DNA of 64,000 nt from FEN-33 sp963768775 (lineage in GTDB: Archaea > Thermoplasmatota > Thermoplasmata > Methanomassiliicoccales > UBA472): positions 558,001 to 622,000 of the forward strand of contig CAVYIY010000008.1 of the NCBI GenBank assembly GCA_963768775.1, written 5' to 3'. The notes under the pieces are model-generated. The model did no database searches and was not told the DNA's origin. It saw only the letters and a list, made by a program, of their open reading frames with translations. This document shows positions 8,957 through 16,952 of this stretch, one piece after another; position 1 is the first letter of the stretch, and every line of letters begins with the position of its first letter. Both the position numbers and the translations under genes were made by a program.

Positions 8957-10333
8957 TTGTTACTGATTGCAATAAATGTGCTGATGCCGATGGGACATGC
9001 CATGGGTGAAAGCCCTGAATTCTACGTTATCAGCGTCAGTCCTGGTGAGAATTCCACGATTCAGTCGTCAGCTCCTACAATAGTTGTCAATTTCCATTCC
9101 GATAGTGGAATCGACAGGAACTCGGTCAAATTGATTATCAATGGGACCGATGTGGGACAATGGGGGGAGACCAAGATTGGCGATTCTAATGTCACGTATA
9201 CCGTGCCCAACATCCTTAGCTTAAACAACGGGATTAATAATATCACTTTCGAAGCCTCGGATCTTGCGGGCAACAAGGTGATCAAGCAATGGCAGTTCAA
9301 CGTGAATCCCAATGCCAACAACGGAGGCGGCGGGTTGGTCATCGATATCGTTCAAATCGTAACATATATAGTAATAGGAGCGGCGATCTTGGGGCTGGGC
9401 TTTGGCGCTTACTTGCTTTACCTCAACCGGACTAAAGGGTTCAATTTTGAGAAATACTTCGCCCGCAAACCGCTGCAGAAGCACTATTTGATAATCTATG
9501 TGCCAGTTGTCATAGCTTTCATTTTCGTCATTCTGGCGATATTGCTGGTGGAGAATGGCGCGATAAATAGTCCGTACGCCTACGAATTGATATTCGTTGC
9601 GGCGTTCTTCATCAGTGCAACAGTCTATGCAGTCGATGTTCAATTGGAGAAGAGAAGGAAAGGCCGTCTCGAGACCGCTTTCGCGCAATTCCTTTTCGAA
9701 TTGGCCGATGCTATCCGAGGAGGCATCGACCCTGCGAAAGCCGTCGTTGAATTCGCTGGTTTCAATAACAGCGTGCTTAAGAAGCGATTGAGGATCGCCG
9801 CGGAAGGCATTCGCATGGGCAGACCGTTCGAGGAGATGATGGAAGTGATGGTTGCACCAATTAAAAGCGATCTCATCCATCGATATGCCTCTTTGATAGG
9901 TGAGGCTGCCAAGACTGGAGGAGATATCTCAATCGTGCTCCATCGTGCGGCCAAGGACATGGATGATCTGATTAAGATAGATTATGAACGTCGCCGCCAG
10001 CTCAGCATGCAGGCGAGCACTATATACATCTCTTTTGCAGTGCTGATAGTAATCGTCTGGCAACTCATCGGGATTTATCCTACTATAGGCAATGGAATCA
10101 ACATTTCATTGCTCGGACAAACAAGTCTGAATAGCGCGAACAATGCAGTGGCCATCAGCCATTTGAGCTTCGTTGCCGTTAAGCAACGATACTTCGAGCT
10201 CATTGCGGTCAACTCGATCACTGCAGGGCTGTTGATCGGCGCATTTACCGAAGGCAAAATAAGGTTCGGTCTAATGCACGCGCTCATAATGGTGGCAGCG
10301 TCCACAGTGTTCTTCCTTCTCTTCATATTCTAA
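8957..10333 (+). CDS. TadC/GspF-like pilus assembly membrane protein 2 with external Ig-like domain
   Basis: This 458-residue protein begins with a hydrophobic signal-like segment, followed by an external Ig-like domain of about 100 residues (YVISVSPGENSTIQ... NNITFEASDLAGNK). A membrane helix at about 125-150, further helices near 175-225, a T2SSF cytoplasmic domain (about 230-345, with ELADAIRGGIDPAKAV) and C-terminal helices complete it. The start is uncertain. The only standard start giving the full signal is TTG at 8957, yet the frame stays open back to 8873 and encodes a basic stretch (TRKRPF) that would make a better signal n-region, with no ATG, GTG or TTG there. Either the gene starts at a rare codon coupled to the upstream stop or it starts at 8957. 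Confidence 0.85.
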   Translation: MLLIAINVLMPMGHAMGESPEFYVISVSPGENSTIQSSAPTIVVNFHSDSGIDRNSVKLIINGTDVGQWGETKIGDSNVTYTVPNILSLNNGINNITFEASDLAGNKVIKQWQFNVNPNANNGGGGLVIDIVQIVTYIVIGAAILGLGFGAYLLYLNRTKGFNFEKYFARKPLQKHYLIIYVPVVIAFIFVILAILLVENGAINSPYAYELIFVAAFFISATVYAVDVQLEKRRKGRLETAFAQFLFELADAIRGGIDPAKAVVEFAGFNNSVLKKRLRIAAEGIRMGRPFEEMMEVMVAPIKSDLIHRYASLIGEAAKTGGDISIVLHRAAKDMDDLIKIDYERRRQLSMQASTIYISFAVLIVIVWQLIGIYPTIGNGINISLLGQTSLNSANNAVAISHLSFVAVKQRYFELIAVNSITAGLLIGAFTEGKIRFGLMHALIMVAASTVFFLLFIF

Positions 10334-10409
10334 TCAAAGATTTGATATGAAAGGAGAGAGGGCCAGCATTCTAGGGCAATTGTTAGATAGATGATTGGTT
10401 GAATAAGAC

Positions 10410-11390
10410 TCATTTCTTCTGTTCCACAGATATGCATTCGCCAGTCAGCACGGTCTCAGTCAATTCTTCTTCCTGGGCCTTTCCGGGAACAGATAGAACT
10501 CCTCTTACGGCATCATCGTTGATTTGGATCAATTTCTTCTTTGCGGCTCCATCAATTACCTTGTCCGCAACTTTTAGTAATTCCCTCGGATTTCCTTTCG
10601 CCGTTCTATTCATTTCTCTTACTGAACTATCAGTGAATGGATATAAGTCGGGCATATCCTCCACCACCCTCTTGGCCAGTAGACGCTTGGCAATCATTAG
10701 GCTAGCTTCCTGATCATTTAAGGGCTGGACTAAGAGGCGCTTATTGATGCGGGCCATCAGGGAATCCTGCCCAGTCATGAGGTAATCAAAGTAACTTTCA
10801 GATGATGTCAGCATTACCATGACCCCTTTATCGATGCGGTCGAACAATACGTGAAGTACCTGGAGGAAGCGAGCTGAGTCTTCTCCTTTCTCAAGGTTGT
10901 GCATATCGTTGAGCAAAAGGAATGCAGGTGCATTCTCGTTGAGGGCGTCTGCGATCGCCATCCCAATCTTCTCTGGATCATAACCTTTGTCGGCACTTTT
11001 GGCAATCTTCATCAGCCCTTTATACCAGCCTGGAGCTGTAAATATTCTAGAAAATGAACCAAGCTTGACCGATTCCATTATCCCCTCGGCGACGGTTACT
11101 ACTACCCACCTGGTCTCGGCGGTGATGTTGCGCATGGTCCAGAGCGCATTTTCCTGTTTCGCCTGGTTCTTGAGCATGAGCAACCGTTCTGTTTTACCAG
11201 AACCAAGGCTTCCTAGAAGGACAATGACCGCTTTATTCTCTTTCGCCAAGACCTCGTCGGTCATTGATTGAAGGGCAGAATCAATCGCTTGCGCAACGTG
11301 GAAGATCTCGATGTTTTCGATGCTCTCACTGGATAGGTCTCTGAACGGATTGCCCGTCAAACCGTATCTCTCGTAACCAGTTTTCTCCAC
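10410..11390 (-). CDS. AAA ATPase (Orc1/ExeA-like P-loop) in the pilus locus
   Basis: This 326-residue AAA+ protein begins with YGLTGNPF, the N-terminal motif typical of ExeA/GspA-like and archaeal AAA_22 ATPases. Walker A is GSLGSGKTERL at about 58-68, Walker B is the LLLNDMHNL segment near 167, and sensor 1 is VMLTSSES near 200. ExeA-type ATPases work with pilus and secretion assembly in bacteria, so a role in assembling or positioning the neighbouring machine is plausible (inference). The KaiC-like gene lies immediately upstream, 12 bases away, on the same strand, so the two are probably co-transcribed opposite to the pilus genes. Confidence 0.75.
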   Translation of the reverse strand: MEKTGYERYGLTGNPFRDLSSESIENIEIFHVAQAIDSALQSMTDEVLAKENKAVIVLLGSLGSGKTERLLMLKNQAKQENALWTMRNITAETRWVVVTVAEGIMESVKLGSFSRIFTAPGWYKGLMKIAKSADKGYDPEKIGMAIADALNENAPAFLLLNDMHNLEKGEDSARFLQVLHVLFDRIDKGVMVMLTSSESYFDYLMTGQDSLMARINKRLLVQPLNDQEASLMIAKRLLAKRVVEDMPDLYPFTDSSVREMNRTAKGNPRELLKVADKVIDGAAKKKLIQINDDAVRGVLSVPGKAQEEELTETVLTGECISVEQKK

Positions 11391-11402
11391 CTTCCCACTC
11401 CC

Positions 11403-12044
11403 TCAAACTACTCTATATCTAAGGTCAACATTGATTCGCCTTTCATCGAATGTATAAAATATGTTACTATCGAAAACCCTTCCGTCCATCCAGCGCAGAA
11501 TGTGAATGAATCGCGTTACTCCTTCAGGAGCTTCCCTCGACGAAAACGATATGATGCCATCAGTAAGATGCCCGAGAATCAGTTCAAGTGTCTTGGGCAG
11601 CATCCCATCATCCGCGACCAGAATCAAGATAGAATCGGAATGTTTAATCCATCGCCGCAATTGCTCAAGTGTGGTTTTCAGAATCTCCGAAGACTGACCT
11701 TGCATTATAAAGGAAAAGGAATCGATGATAAGAACATTATCAGGTTTTACGTGACTCGACCATTTGGTCCAGGTAAGTTCTTCTTGCAAATCGAAGTTGG
11801 CCTGGTCACCGAAGAAGCCTTTGACGTCCTTGACTATGTCCTCCTCACCTCGAGATGTAATGAAGGTTACCTGTTTCCCAGCCATTTGTGCTTTCATGCC
11901 TAGGTATTCAGCGAAATAGCTCTTTACTCGGTCTGGTTCTCCCTTGATTAACAGGACATTCCCCGAAGGTATCGAGGAGATGAACTGGGTCAATCCTGGA
12001 ATATCGATGGGAATATCCACGTCCGGAACTGCTGGGGATGACAC
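11403..12044 (-). CDS. KaiC/ArlH-like RecA-fold protein with degenerate P-loop
   Basis: I take the GTG at 12044 as start (213 residues, VSSPAVPDVDIPIDIPG...). The frame is open further upstream, but that part would overlap the divergent pilin and its palindrome. The fold resembles the single-domain KaiC family that includes ArlH of the archaellum: LLIKGEPDRVKSYFAEYL in the Walker A place, a Walker B-like VLIIDSFSF, and an arginine-rich C-terminus. The P-loop has lost its second glycine (GEPDRVKS), so nucleotide binding may be altered, as reported for some ArlH-like regulators. It probably partners the AAA ATPase downstream in controlling the pilus motor. Confidence 0.7.
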   Translation of the reverse strand: MSSPAVPDVDIPIDIPGLTQFISSIPSGNVLLIKGEPDRVKSYFAEYLGMKAQMAGKQVTFITSRGEEDIVKDVKGFFGDQANFDLQEELTWTKWSSHVKPDNVLIIDSFSFIMQGQSSEILKTTLEQLRRWIKHSDSILILVADDGMLPKTLELILGHLTDGIISFSSREAPEGVTRFIHILRWMDGRVFDSNIFYTFDERRINVDLRYRVV

Positions 12045-12130
12045 ATAAAGATATTGAAAATAAACCACTGTTTTAAAAGTTCGGTATATTCTTGAAAATA
12101 GACAATGGACATTCCATTCGGCAGGCTTAT

Positions 12131-12149
12131 AATGATTTAGTAAATCATT
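12131..12149. promoter_or_regulatory. Perfect 9-bp palindrome ahead of the pilin gene
   Basis: AATGATTTA-G-TAAATCATT is a perfect inverted repeat with one central base, ending 7 bases before the pilin ATG. It lies between the divergent KaiC-like gene and the pilin gene and overlaps the alternative TTG start at 12148. This is a strong operator candidate. Confidence 0.6.
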
Positions 12150-12156
12150 GTATTTG

Positions 12157-12957
12157 ATGCGACGGCTGTCGGACGATAAGAGGGGCTTATCGGAGATAGT
12201 GGGAGCACTGATGCTTACCTTGATCGTTGTAGTGGCAGCTGGATCGTTTGCCGTATTTATCAATCAGAAGCAACAATCAGCGCAACAACAACAATTGTAC
12301 GATCAGCAAAAACAACAAGAGGCTCTCGAGATAACCGGATTGAACCCGAGAAGCTCAAGCGGCTATTTCGACCAACTTAACTTCTCGGTGGCCAGCAATC
12401 ATAACCTAAGATCGATAGTGGCTAAATTAATGGTGAACAATTATACAGTAAGGAACTTCAACGCCTCGATTTTTGGCCACGCTCCAATTTCTTATAGCTA
12501 TTTGTCAAATATTAGCATTGAACCGCACGAACAGTTGAACATCATGATTACGCCGAATGATTTGTTTGGGAATAATGTCAAATTCAAATCCAGTGATTAT
12601 GTGGAACTTGCGATTTCTACTGACTATCAGAATACCTTCTCACGCGCGTTCATGCCCCCTTCTGCGGTGATTAAGCTGAGCACCGAGTCGCAATGGAACG
12701 CTTCGGCTAATCACAACACAGGTAATTATACCGATTACCTAATCCTGGATGGAAGTGGTTCCGCCGCCCAAAGCGGTTCATTCTTGGTATCTTACCAGTG
12801 GACAATCCAAAATGTCTCCCATCCGTCTGTAAGCATATCATTAAGCGGGATTAAAGTGCGAGCCAATTTTCCAACCATAGGGGCCAATTGGGTCAACCTG
12901 ACTGTCCAGGACAATAATGGAATGATTAGCGTCGGTTCTGTAATTTATTATTACTGA
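12157..12957 (+). CDS. Archaeal type IV pilin-like protein
   Basis: The 266-residue protein has a class III signal: basic RRLSDDKRG, then LSEIVGALMLTLIVVVAAG, the hydrophobic polymerisation helix. A Gln-rich stretch (about 35-60) leads into a beta-rich, Asn/Ser-rich external domain with many N-glycosylation sequons and a C-terminal PKD/Ig-like module (VSYQWTIQN... NWVNLTVQDNNG). I chose the ATG at 12157; the TTG at 12148 would overlap the palindrome. It is the most likely structural subunit of the locus besides the pilin-type PstS. Confidence 0.82.
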   Translation: MRRLSDDKRGLSEIVGALMLTLIVVVAAGSFAVFINQKQQSAQQQQLYDQQKQQEALEITGLNPRSSSGYFDQLNFSVASNHNLRSIVAKLMVNNYTVRNFNASIFGHAPISYSYLSNISIEPHEQLNIMITPNDLFGNNVKFKSSDYVELAISTDYQNTFSRAFMPPSAVIKLSTESQWNASANHNTGNYTDYLILDGSGSAAQSGSFLVSYQWTIQNVSHPSVSISLSGIKVRANFPTIGANWVNLTVQDNNGMISVGSVIYYY

Positions 12958-13068
12958 GGTAAGATGCTATATCTTCATCTGTTTTTTACTGTCTATTCAA
13001 TAGCGAAAGGGTTCAGGATATTCATAGCCTAATGGGAGGAAGAGCCATTTAGTTAGGGAGGACATCCA

Positions 13069-13599
13069 ATGACGGAGGAACTTAGATTGGGGAGATGGTT
13101 CGATGGAGTGGCTGCTAAAGAGGCGTCAAAGGACAATATGCGCCCTTCAGAAAGAGTAGGACAATTGGCGGGTGCCGCAATATCGATCATTATCGCCACA
13201 TATTTTACAGTTCTTTATACCTCTAGTTCTGGATTCTTCACATCGAAATTTACTGCAGCAGAAGCCGTGCTTTTCTTCGGGATTGCATTCTTTGGCATCA
13301 TCCCTGGCTTCATCAAAGCATTACTTGGCCGAAAGAACGTCACAAGACCGTTAGATGTTATTTTATCTATATCCTTCCTAATCGCCGCGATTTGGTTCTT
13401 GTCCAACTTCCCATTCGATTTCTCTCATCTGCCAGATTTGCTCCCTTCATCACTCCAATTCCTGGCGTCTTGGATCAGCGATGGTCTCGTCAATGTGCTG
13501 ATGGTCCTTGCTATCGTGGTTAGCATCTTCGTGATACCCTATACAATTTTGTTATATCTAGGCGTGCGAAAGAAGCTCTCAAAGCCGTCTGGAGGATGA
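13069..13599 (+). CDS. Small integral membrane protein of unknown function
   Basis: The 176-residue protein has a soluble N-terminus of about 35 residues (RLGRWFDGVAAKEASKDN), then four predicted membrane helices near 37-60, 70-92, 100-118 and 143-166, ending with basic residues. The start follows GGGAGGACATCC, a fair ribosome site. I do not recognise a family. It lies between the pilin gene and a zinc-ribbon membrane protein, so it could belong to the same surface-structure locus. Confidence 0.65.
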   Translation: MTEELRLGRWFDGVAAKEASKDNMRPSERVGQLAGAAISIIIATYFTVLYTSSSGFFTSKFTAAEAVLFFGIAFFGIIPGFIKALLGRKNVTRPLDVILSISFLIAAIWFLSNFPFDFSHLPDLLPSSLQFLASWISDGLVNVLMVLAIVVSIFVIPYTILLYLGVRKKLSKPSGG

Positions 13600-13695
13600 G
13601 GAGAAGGAGAAGAAGACATCTTGAATGAATTTGCTTCGTGCCATCGTTCTACCAGTAAGATGGATGATATGCTAGATGTCAGATGCGGTCAAAGA

Positions 13696-14198
13696 TCATT
13701 GTTTCGGAATTGGGCGAGGTTTCGAGGTTCGGTTTTCGGGTAGCTCTTTGTCGCAGAAAGCGCAGGTCTTCCAGTTAAATGGCACAATCTGACCGCAACC
13801 AGAACACTGATTAAATAGCTGGAATCCGCAGTTGGGCATTTCATGGTGTCCAACTTCACCGGGCCAGTGCATCGAGGGCAATAATGATATCTGAATGGGT
13901 CGGTCGTTTTTTCTCTTAGCATGGTATCGGAGTGTTTCAATGCCAGACCGATTGCCAATATCAAAATCCCCAAGAAGGCTAGTGTCGCGCCAAAAAGAAG
14001 CTGCCCGTTTCCTGATATATTATAGCCCATCAACGCTGATGTCGTTCCACCACAGAGTGCAATAAAGCCTATGAATGCGACTTCTATCCTTGCGATGATC
14101 TCACTGATATGTACTCCGAATTTCGTGACATAAAAGCAAGAGAGGCAATTTTCAATTTTGATTGTCAGGAAGGGTAAAGGCAGGTAGCAGTCTTTCAA
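13696..14198 (-). CDS. Membrane protein with C-terminal zinc ribbons, interrupted by a frameshift
   Basis: Two reading frames together make one protein. The N-terminal part has two membrane helices (VAFIGFIALCGG and LLFGATLAFLGILIL). The C-terminal part has four CxxC knuckles: CPRC, CPNC-type, CSGC and CAFC, followed by a Pro/Arg tail. The switch of frame lies at about 13833, where CCCAACTGC needs one more base to read CPNCGF. A one-base deletion, real or artefactual, would explain it. Double zinc-ribbon membrane proteins of this form are common in archaea and have no fixed function. Confidence 0.6.
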
Positions 14199-14322
14199 AG
14201 ATGACGAATTCGATTCTTCCTTGGTAATTGTTTCAACCTCAACCGATCTCCATCATGGATTTTAGAAAGGATTATTGGTATGAGTATTGGTATGAGTGCT
14301 TATTGCACCAGAAGATGCCGCG

Positions 14323-14766
14323 ATGAAGAGCCTAGTAATTTACGTTTCGGTTGAGCATGGTAATACAGAGAAAGTGGCCAAAGCTATCTCTGAAGTCCTA
14401 GGTGCAGATTTGAAAGACGCGAAGGACGTCGATCCTCATGAAGTCCTAAGCTACGATTTAATAGGATTCGGCTCGGGAATATTCATGGGCAAATTCCATG
14501 TTCGTCTGCTCAAGCTGGTGTCTGAAATATCACATTCGCAATCGAAAGCCTTTGTTTTCTCAACCGGTGGTTATGGAAAGATTGACTATCATACCGAGTT
14601 GAAGAAAGAATTGGAAGGTAGGGGATATCGAATTGTCGGGGATTTTGCATGCAAAGGATGGGATACCTATGGTCCGTTCAAAATGGTAGGTGGAATAAAC
14701 AAAGGACGGCCGAACGAAGCGGATTTGGAGAACGCAAGAAGATTCGCGAATAATCTCTTGACCTGA
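14323..14766 (+). CDS. Flavodoxin-family protein
   Basis: A 147-residue flavodoxin-like fold. It has an N-terminal strand then VSVEHGNTEKVAKAI, whose S-x-x-x-N-T pattern binds the FMN phosphate, a GFGSGIFMGKFH segment in the middle and a STGGYG loop later. It resembles archaeal flavodoxins annotated with the protoporphyrinogen-oxidase (HemG-like) group. It would carry electrons or reduce small substrates in the cytoplasm. I chose the ATG at 14323, which starts directly on the first beta strand (MKSLVIYVS), rather than the upstream TTG at 14296. It stands alone. Confidence 0.85.
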   Translation: MKSLVIYVSVEHGNTEKVAKAISEVLGADLKDAKDVDPHEVLSYDLIGFGSGIFMGKFHVRLLKLVSEISHSQSKAFVFSTGGYGKIDYHTELKKELEGRGYRIVGDFACKGWDTYGPFKMVGGINKGRPNEADLENARRFANNLLT

Positions 14767-15016
14767 TATCCTCCCCTACCCGGTTCCGCTATTTTCTAGC
14801 CCATCTACGCTGTTACGGTTGGATTTGTTCGGAATAATACTTTGGGATCGAATAAAAGCCAGCAGATTTCGCATGGCAATAAATCAATACCATATGTATG
14901 GACAGGATATGTAAGTGCTAGCATAGTATGTACTTCCGTTATGATTTTGAACATCCTCTCGCCTTTCTTTCGCTGGGATGGGACTGATATGGCTATCGAG
15001 AAGAAGGAGGGAGGTC

Positions 15017-15385
15017 ATGGATATGGAATCGAGGAGAAAGATGGAAAGAACCGAAGGCGGTACAAATCCGGAAATCCTGCCTATCCGAACAATATCGAAA
15101 AGCATGGCTCTTCCACCGCTTTACATGGATTCATTAGCATACTATGATCAAACAGAGATTGGCAACTGGTCGTTTTCAGTTTCGATGGGTGGCCGGCCAG
15201 AAGGCGAAGCCCTAAGTCTTGCGCCAGTTGTAATTGATTTGGACTTTATCAGAACAAATATTTTTTATCGTCAGATTCGGAGGAGCACGCTCCTCCGTAG
15301 AAAGATGGCCGGGGATGACGAGCAAAAGATGCTTGGCTATCATGATTCTGTTGACTCAGTAAGGGAGTTTCTCGATAGTACATGA
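15017..15385 (+). CDS. Small hypothetical protein
   Basis: A 122-codon frame with a strong ribosome site (GGAGGGAGGT) directly ahead of ATG GAT ATG GAA. The product is basic at the N-terminus (MDMESRRKMERTEGG) with no membrane segment and no recognised domain. An alternative start is six bases later at 15023. Only the ribosome site and open frame support it, so it may not be real. Confidence 0.35.
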   Translation: MDMESRRKMERTEGGTNPEILPIRTISKSMALPPLYMDSLAYYDQTEIGNWSFSVSMGGRPEGEALSLAPVVIDLDFIRTNIFYRQIRRSTLLRRKMAGDDEQKMLGYHDSVDSVREFLDST

Positions 15386-15656
15386 GATCAAACTCTAGAT
15401 AGATAGACCGGCGTATGATCGGTAGTGGGGATAGGCTCTCATGACAGTGGAGAAAAGAATGAAGGGAAAAGAAAGAGAATTAGTACATAAATCCTAGATT
15501 TGTCAGTGAACGCTCCACTCTTTCTTCTTGCTAAGCCTCTCTATAGCAGTCCCCTGAGCTATTATCGATATCTTTTCCTCTCGCTGATATTGAGTTCTTG
15601 TTCGCGAAGCAACTCGAGTTGCTGCGCGATGAAGAGAACGTTGTTTCCTGAATGGA

Positions 15657-16685
15657 TTACTTATCGTCCAGTCGCATGGCAGCATTGATAGCTATTTCAG
15701 CAATGTCCATAGCTAGCATGGTGGTTCTGTTGATGCTGTCAATGACGAATGTCTTGACCATCGCGGCTATGTTAGCAGGCATTCTGGTATTAGTATTGAG
15801 ATCTTGCCCACGTTGCACTAGTTCCGTGCCCTGGTCAATTATCACGTTCGCAGTGTTAATATCCTTTAGGAAGAATGCCTCCATGGCCTTGTCTAAAAGT
15901 GATATCGCTGATGTGCTCAATTTGCCGATTTCATCCTGATTGCTTATTTCCACCTTCGCATTAATTGCGATTATGGTGTTGCTGGCTATCTTCTCTGCAT
16001 GGTCGCCGATGCGTTCGATTCCTCTCGCGACCAGCATCAGGTTCATACCTTCGAAGATGTCGACGCCGATTTTTTCGCTCAATTTGCGGTCCTTCAGGAT
16101 CATGTTGTATTGCTTTACAGCCATCCAATAGAGTCGGTCCACATCTGCATCTCGATCAATCACGTCTTCTGCTAATGAAAGATCGGCTTCTTTCAATGCC
16201 ATAATGGCATCTTTATGCATGCTACTGACAATCAGATGCATCCTGCGCACGCATTTCTCTTGAGGGAGTTCAACTGGATCAGATAGGTCATGAAGCACGA
16301 CCGTGTTGCTAGTCTCCTCGATTACCTCCGGTCCAATCACCATGCGAGAGATCTCCTTGACCGCATGCTTGAGTTCCAAGTCCAATCTATCTTTCGAGCG
16401 GACCTCAATGATGTTATATCCTGCAAGATAGGCGCCAATCAGCTTCCTCGTCAGGTGCTCTTTCGCTTCATCCGTCTCGACCCATATAACCTTACGAGAT
16501 TCAGTTTTTGTCCTATCCATCTTCGGGTCGATTGAAATAGTCCCATCCGTCAGAACCCTGATCGCTAAAGCATCGCCCTGTTTTATTGAATTGCTCCTTA
16601 TCCAATCTTTTGGCAACGAAATGGTCATGGTCGATGCGCCGGTCTTCTGGATTCTCCTTAACTCCGTTTCCATCACCTGGTTCAT
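15657..16685 (-). CDS. AbrB-PhoU fusion, regulator of the second Pst system
   Basis: A 342-residue paralogue of the protein at 326-1444. An AbrB-like domain (about 8-50: TGASTMTISLPKDWI) is followed by PhoU helices with the repeated metal-site type motif GIERIGDHAEKIA near 215-230. It is divergent from pstS at 16953 with an AT-rich, repeat-bearing region between them, so autoregulation and control of the pst operon from shared sites is likely (inference). Each of the two Pst systems in the window has its own copy of this regulator, and the second system has a plain PhoU as well. Confidence 0.9.
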   Translation of the reverse strand: MNQVMETELRRIQKTGASTMTISLPKDWIRSNSIKQGDALAIRVLTDGTISIDPKMDRTKTESRKVIWVETDEAKEHLTRKLIGAYLAGYNIIEVRSKDRLDLELKHAVKEISRMVIGPEVIEETSNTVVLHDLSDPVELPQEKCVRRMHLIVSSMHKDAIMALKEADLSLAEDVIDRDADVDRLYWMAVKQYNMILKDRKLSEKIGVDIFEGMNLMLVARGIERIGDHAEKIASNTIIAINAKVEISNQDEIGKLSTSAISLLDKAMEAFFLKDINTANVIIDQGTELVQRGQDLNTNTRMPANIAAMVKTFVIDSINRTTMLAMDIAEIAINAAMRLDDK

Positions 16686-16689
16686 TTTC

Positions 16690-16790
16690 TAAAGGTATAT
16701 CAGTATGTTTTGTATATACAATACATGCAGTATATATCTAAATATTCACAGATATATATGAATATATTCTATTTTGGTAAGACATATTAA
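16690..16790. promoter_or_regulatory. AT-rich divergent control region of phoU-like gene and pst operon
   Basis: The 267-base gap between the divergent genes holds GTATATAC at about 16711-16718, an inverted repeat ATATTCA (16742-16748) / TGAATAT (16759-16765) with a 10-base spacer, and several TATA-like runs. ATATTCA also occurs at 203-209 upstream of the other AbrB-PhoU gene. These are candidates for AbrB-PhoU binding and core promoter sites. From 16790 to 16952 I see nothing specific. Confidence 0.45.
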
Positions 16791-16952
16791 GGTAGGTTCT
16801 TTTCCAAAACAAGGGACAACGGGAATGGATAATTTGTGTCAATACCGGAACGGAAGGCAAAGAGAAGAATGTGGCTTTCCTCCTTCAAAGGCATTCTGCG
16901 TCCGGAGTGATCAAGCTATTCCATCCCTTGCCCCATATTGAGGTGGCATTAA

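Noticed and set aside
14842..15147. A 101-codon plus-strand frame after the flavodoxin gene
   Set aside because: It overlaps the better-supported 15017 frame, has no ribosome site and shows low-complexity Lys/Glu/Gly content.
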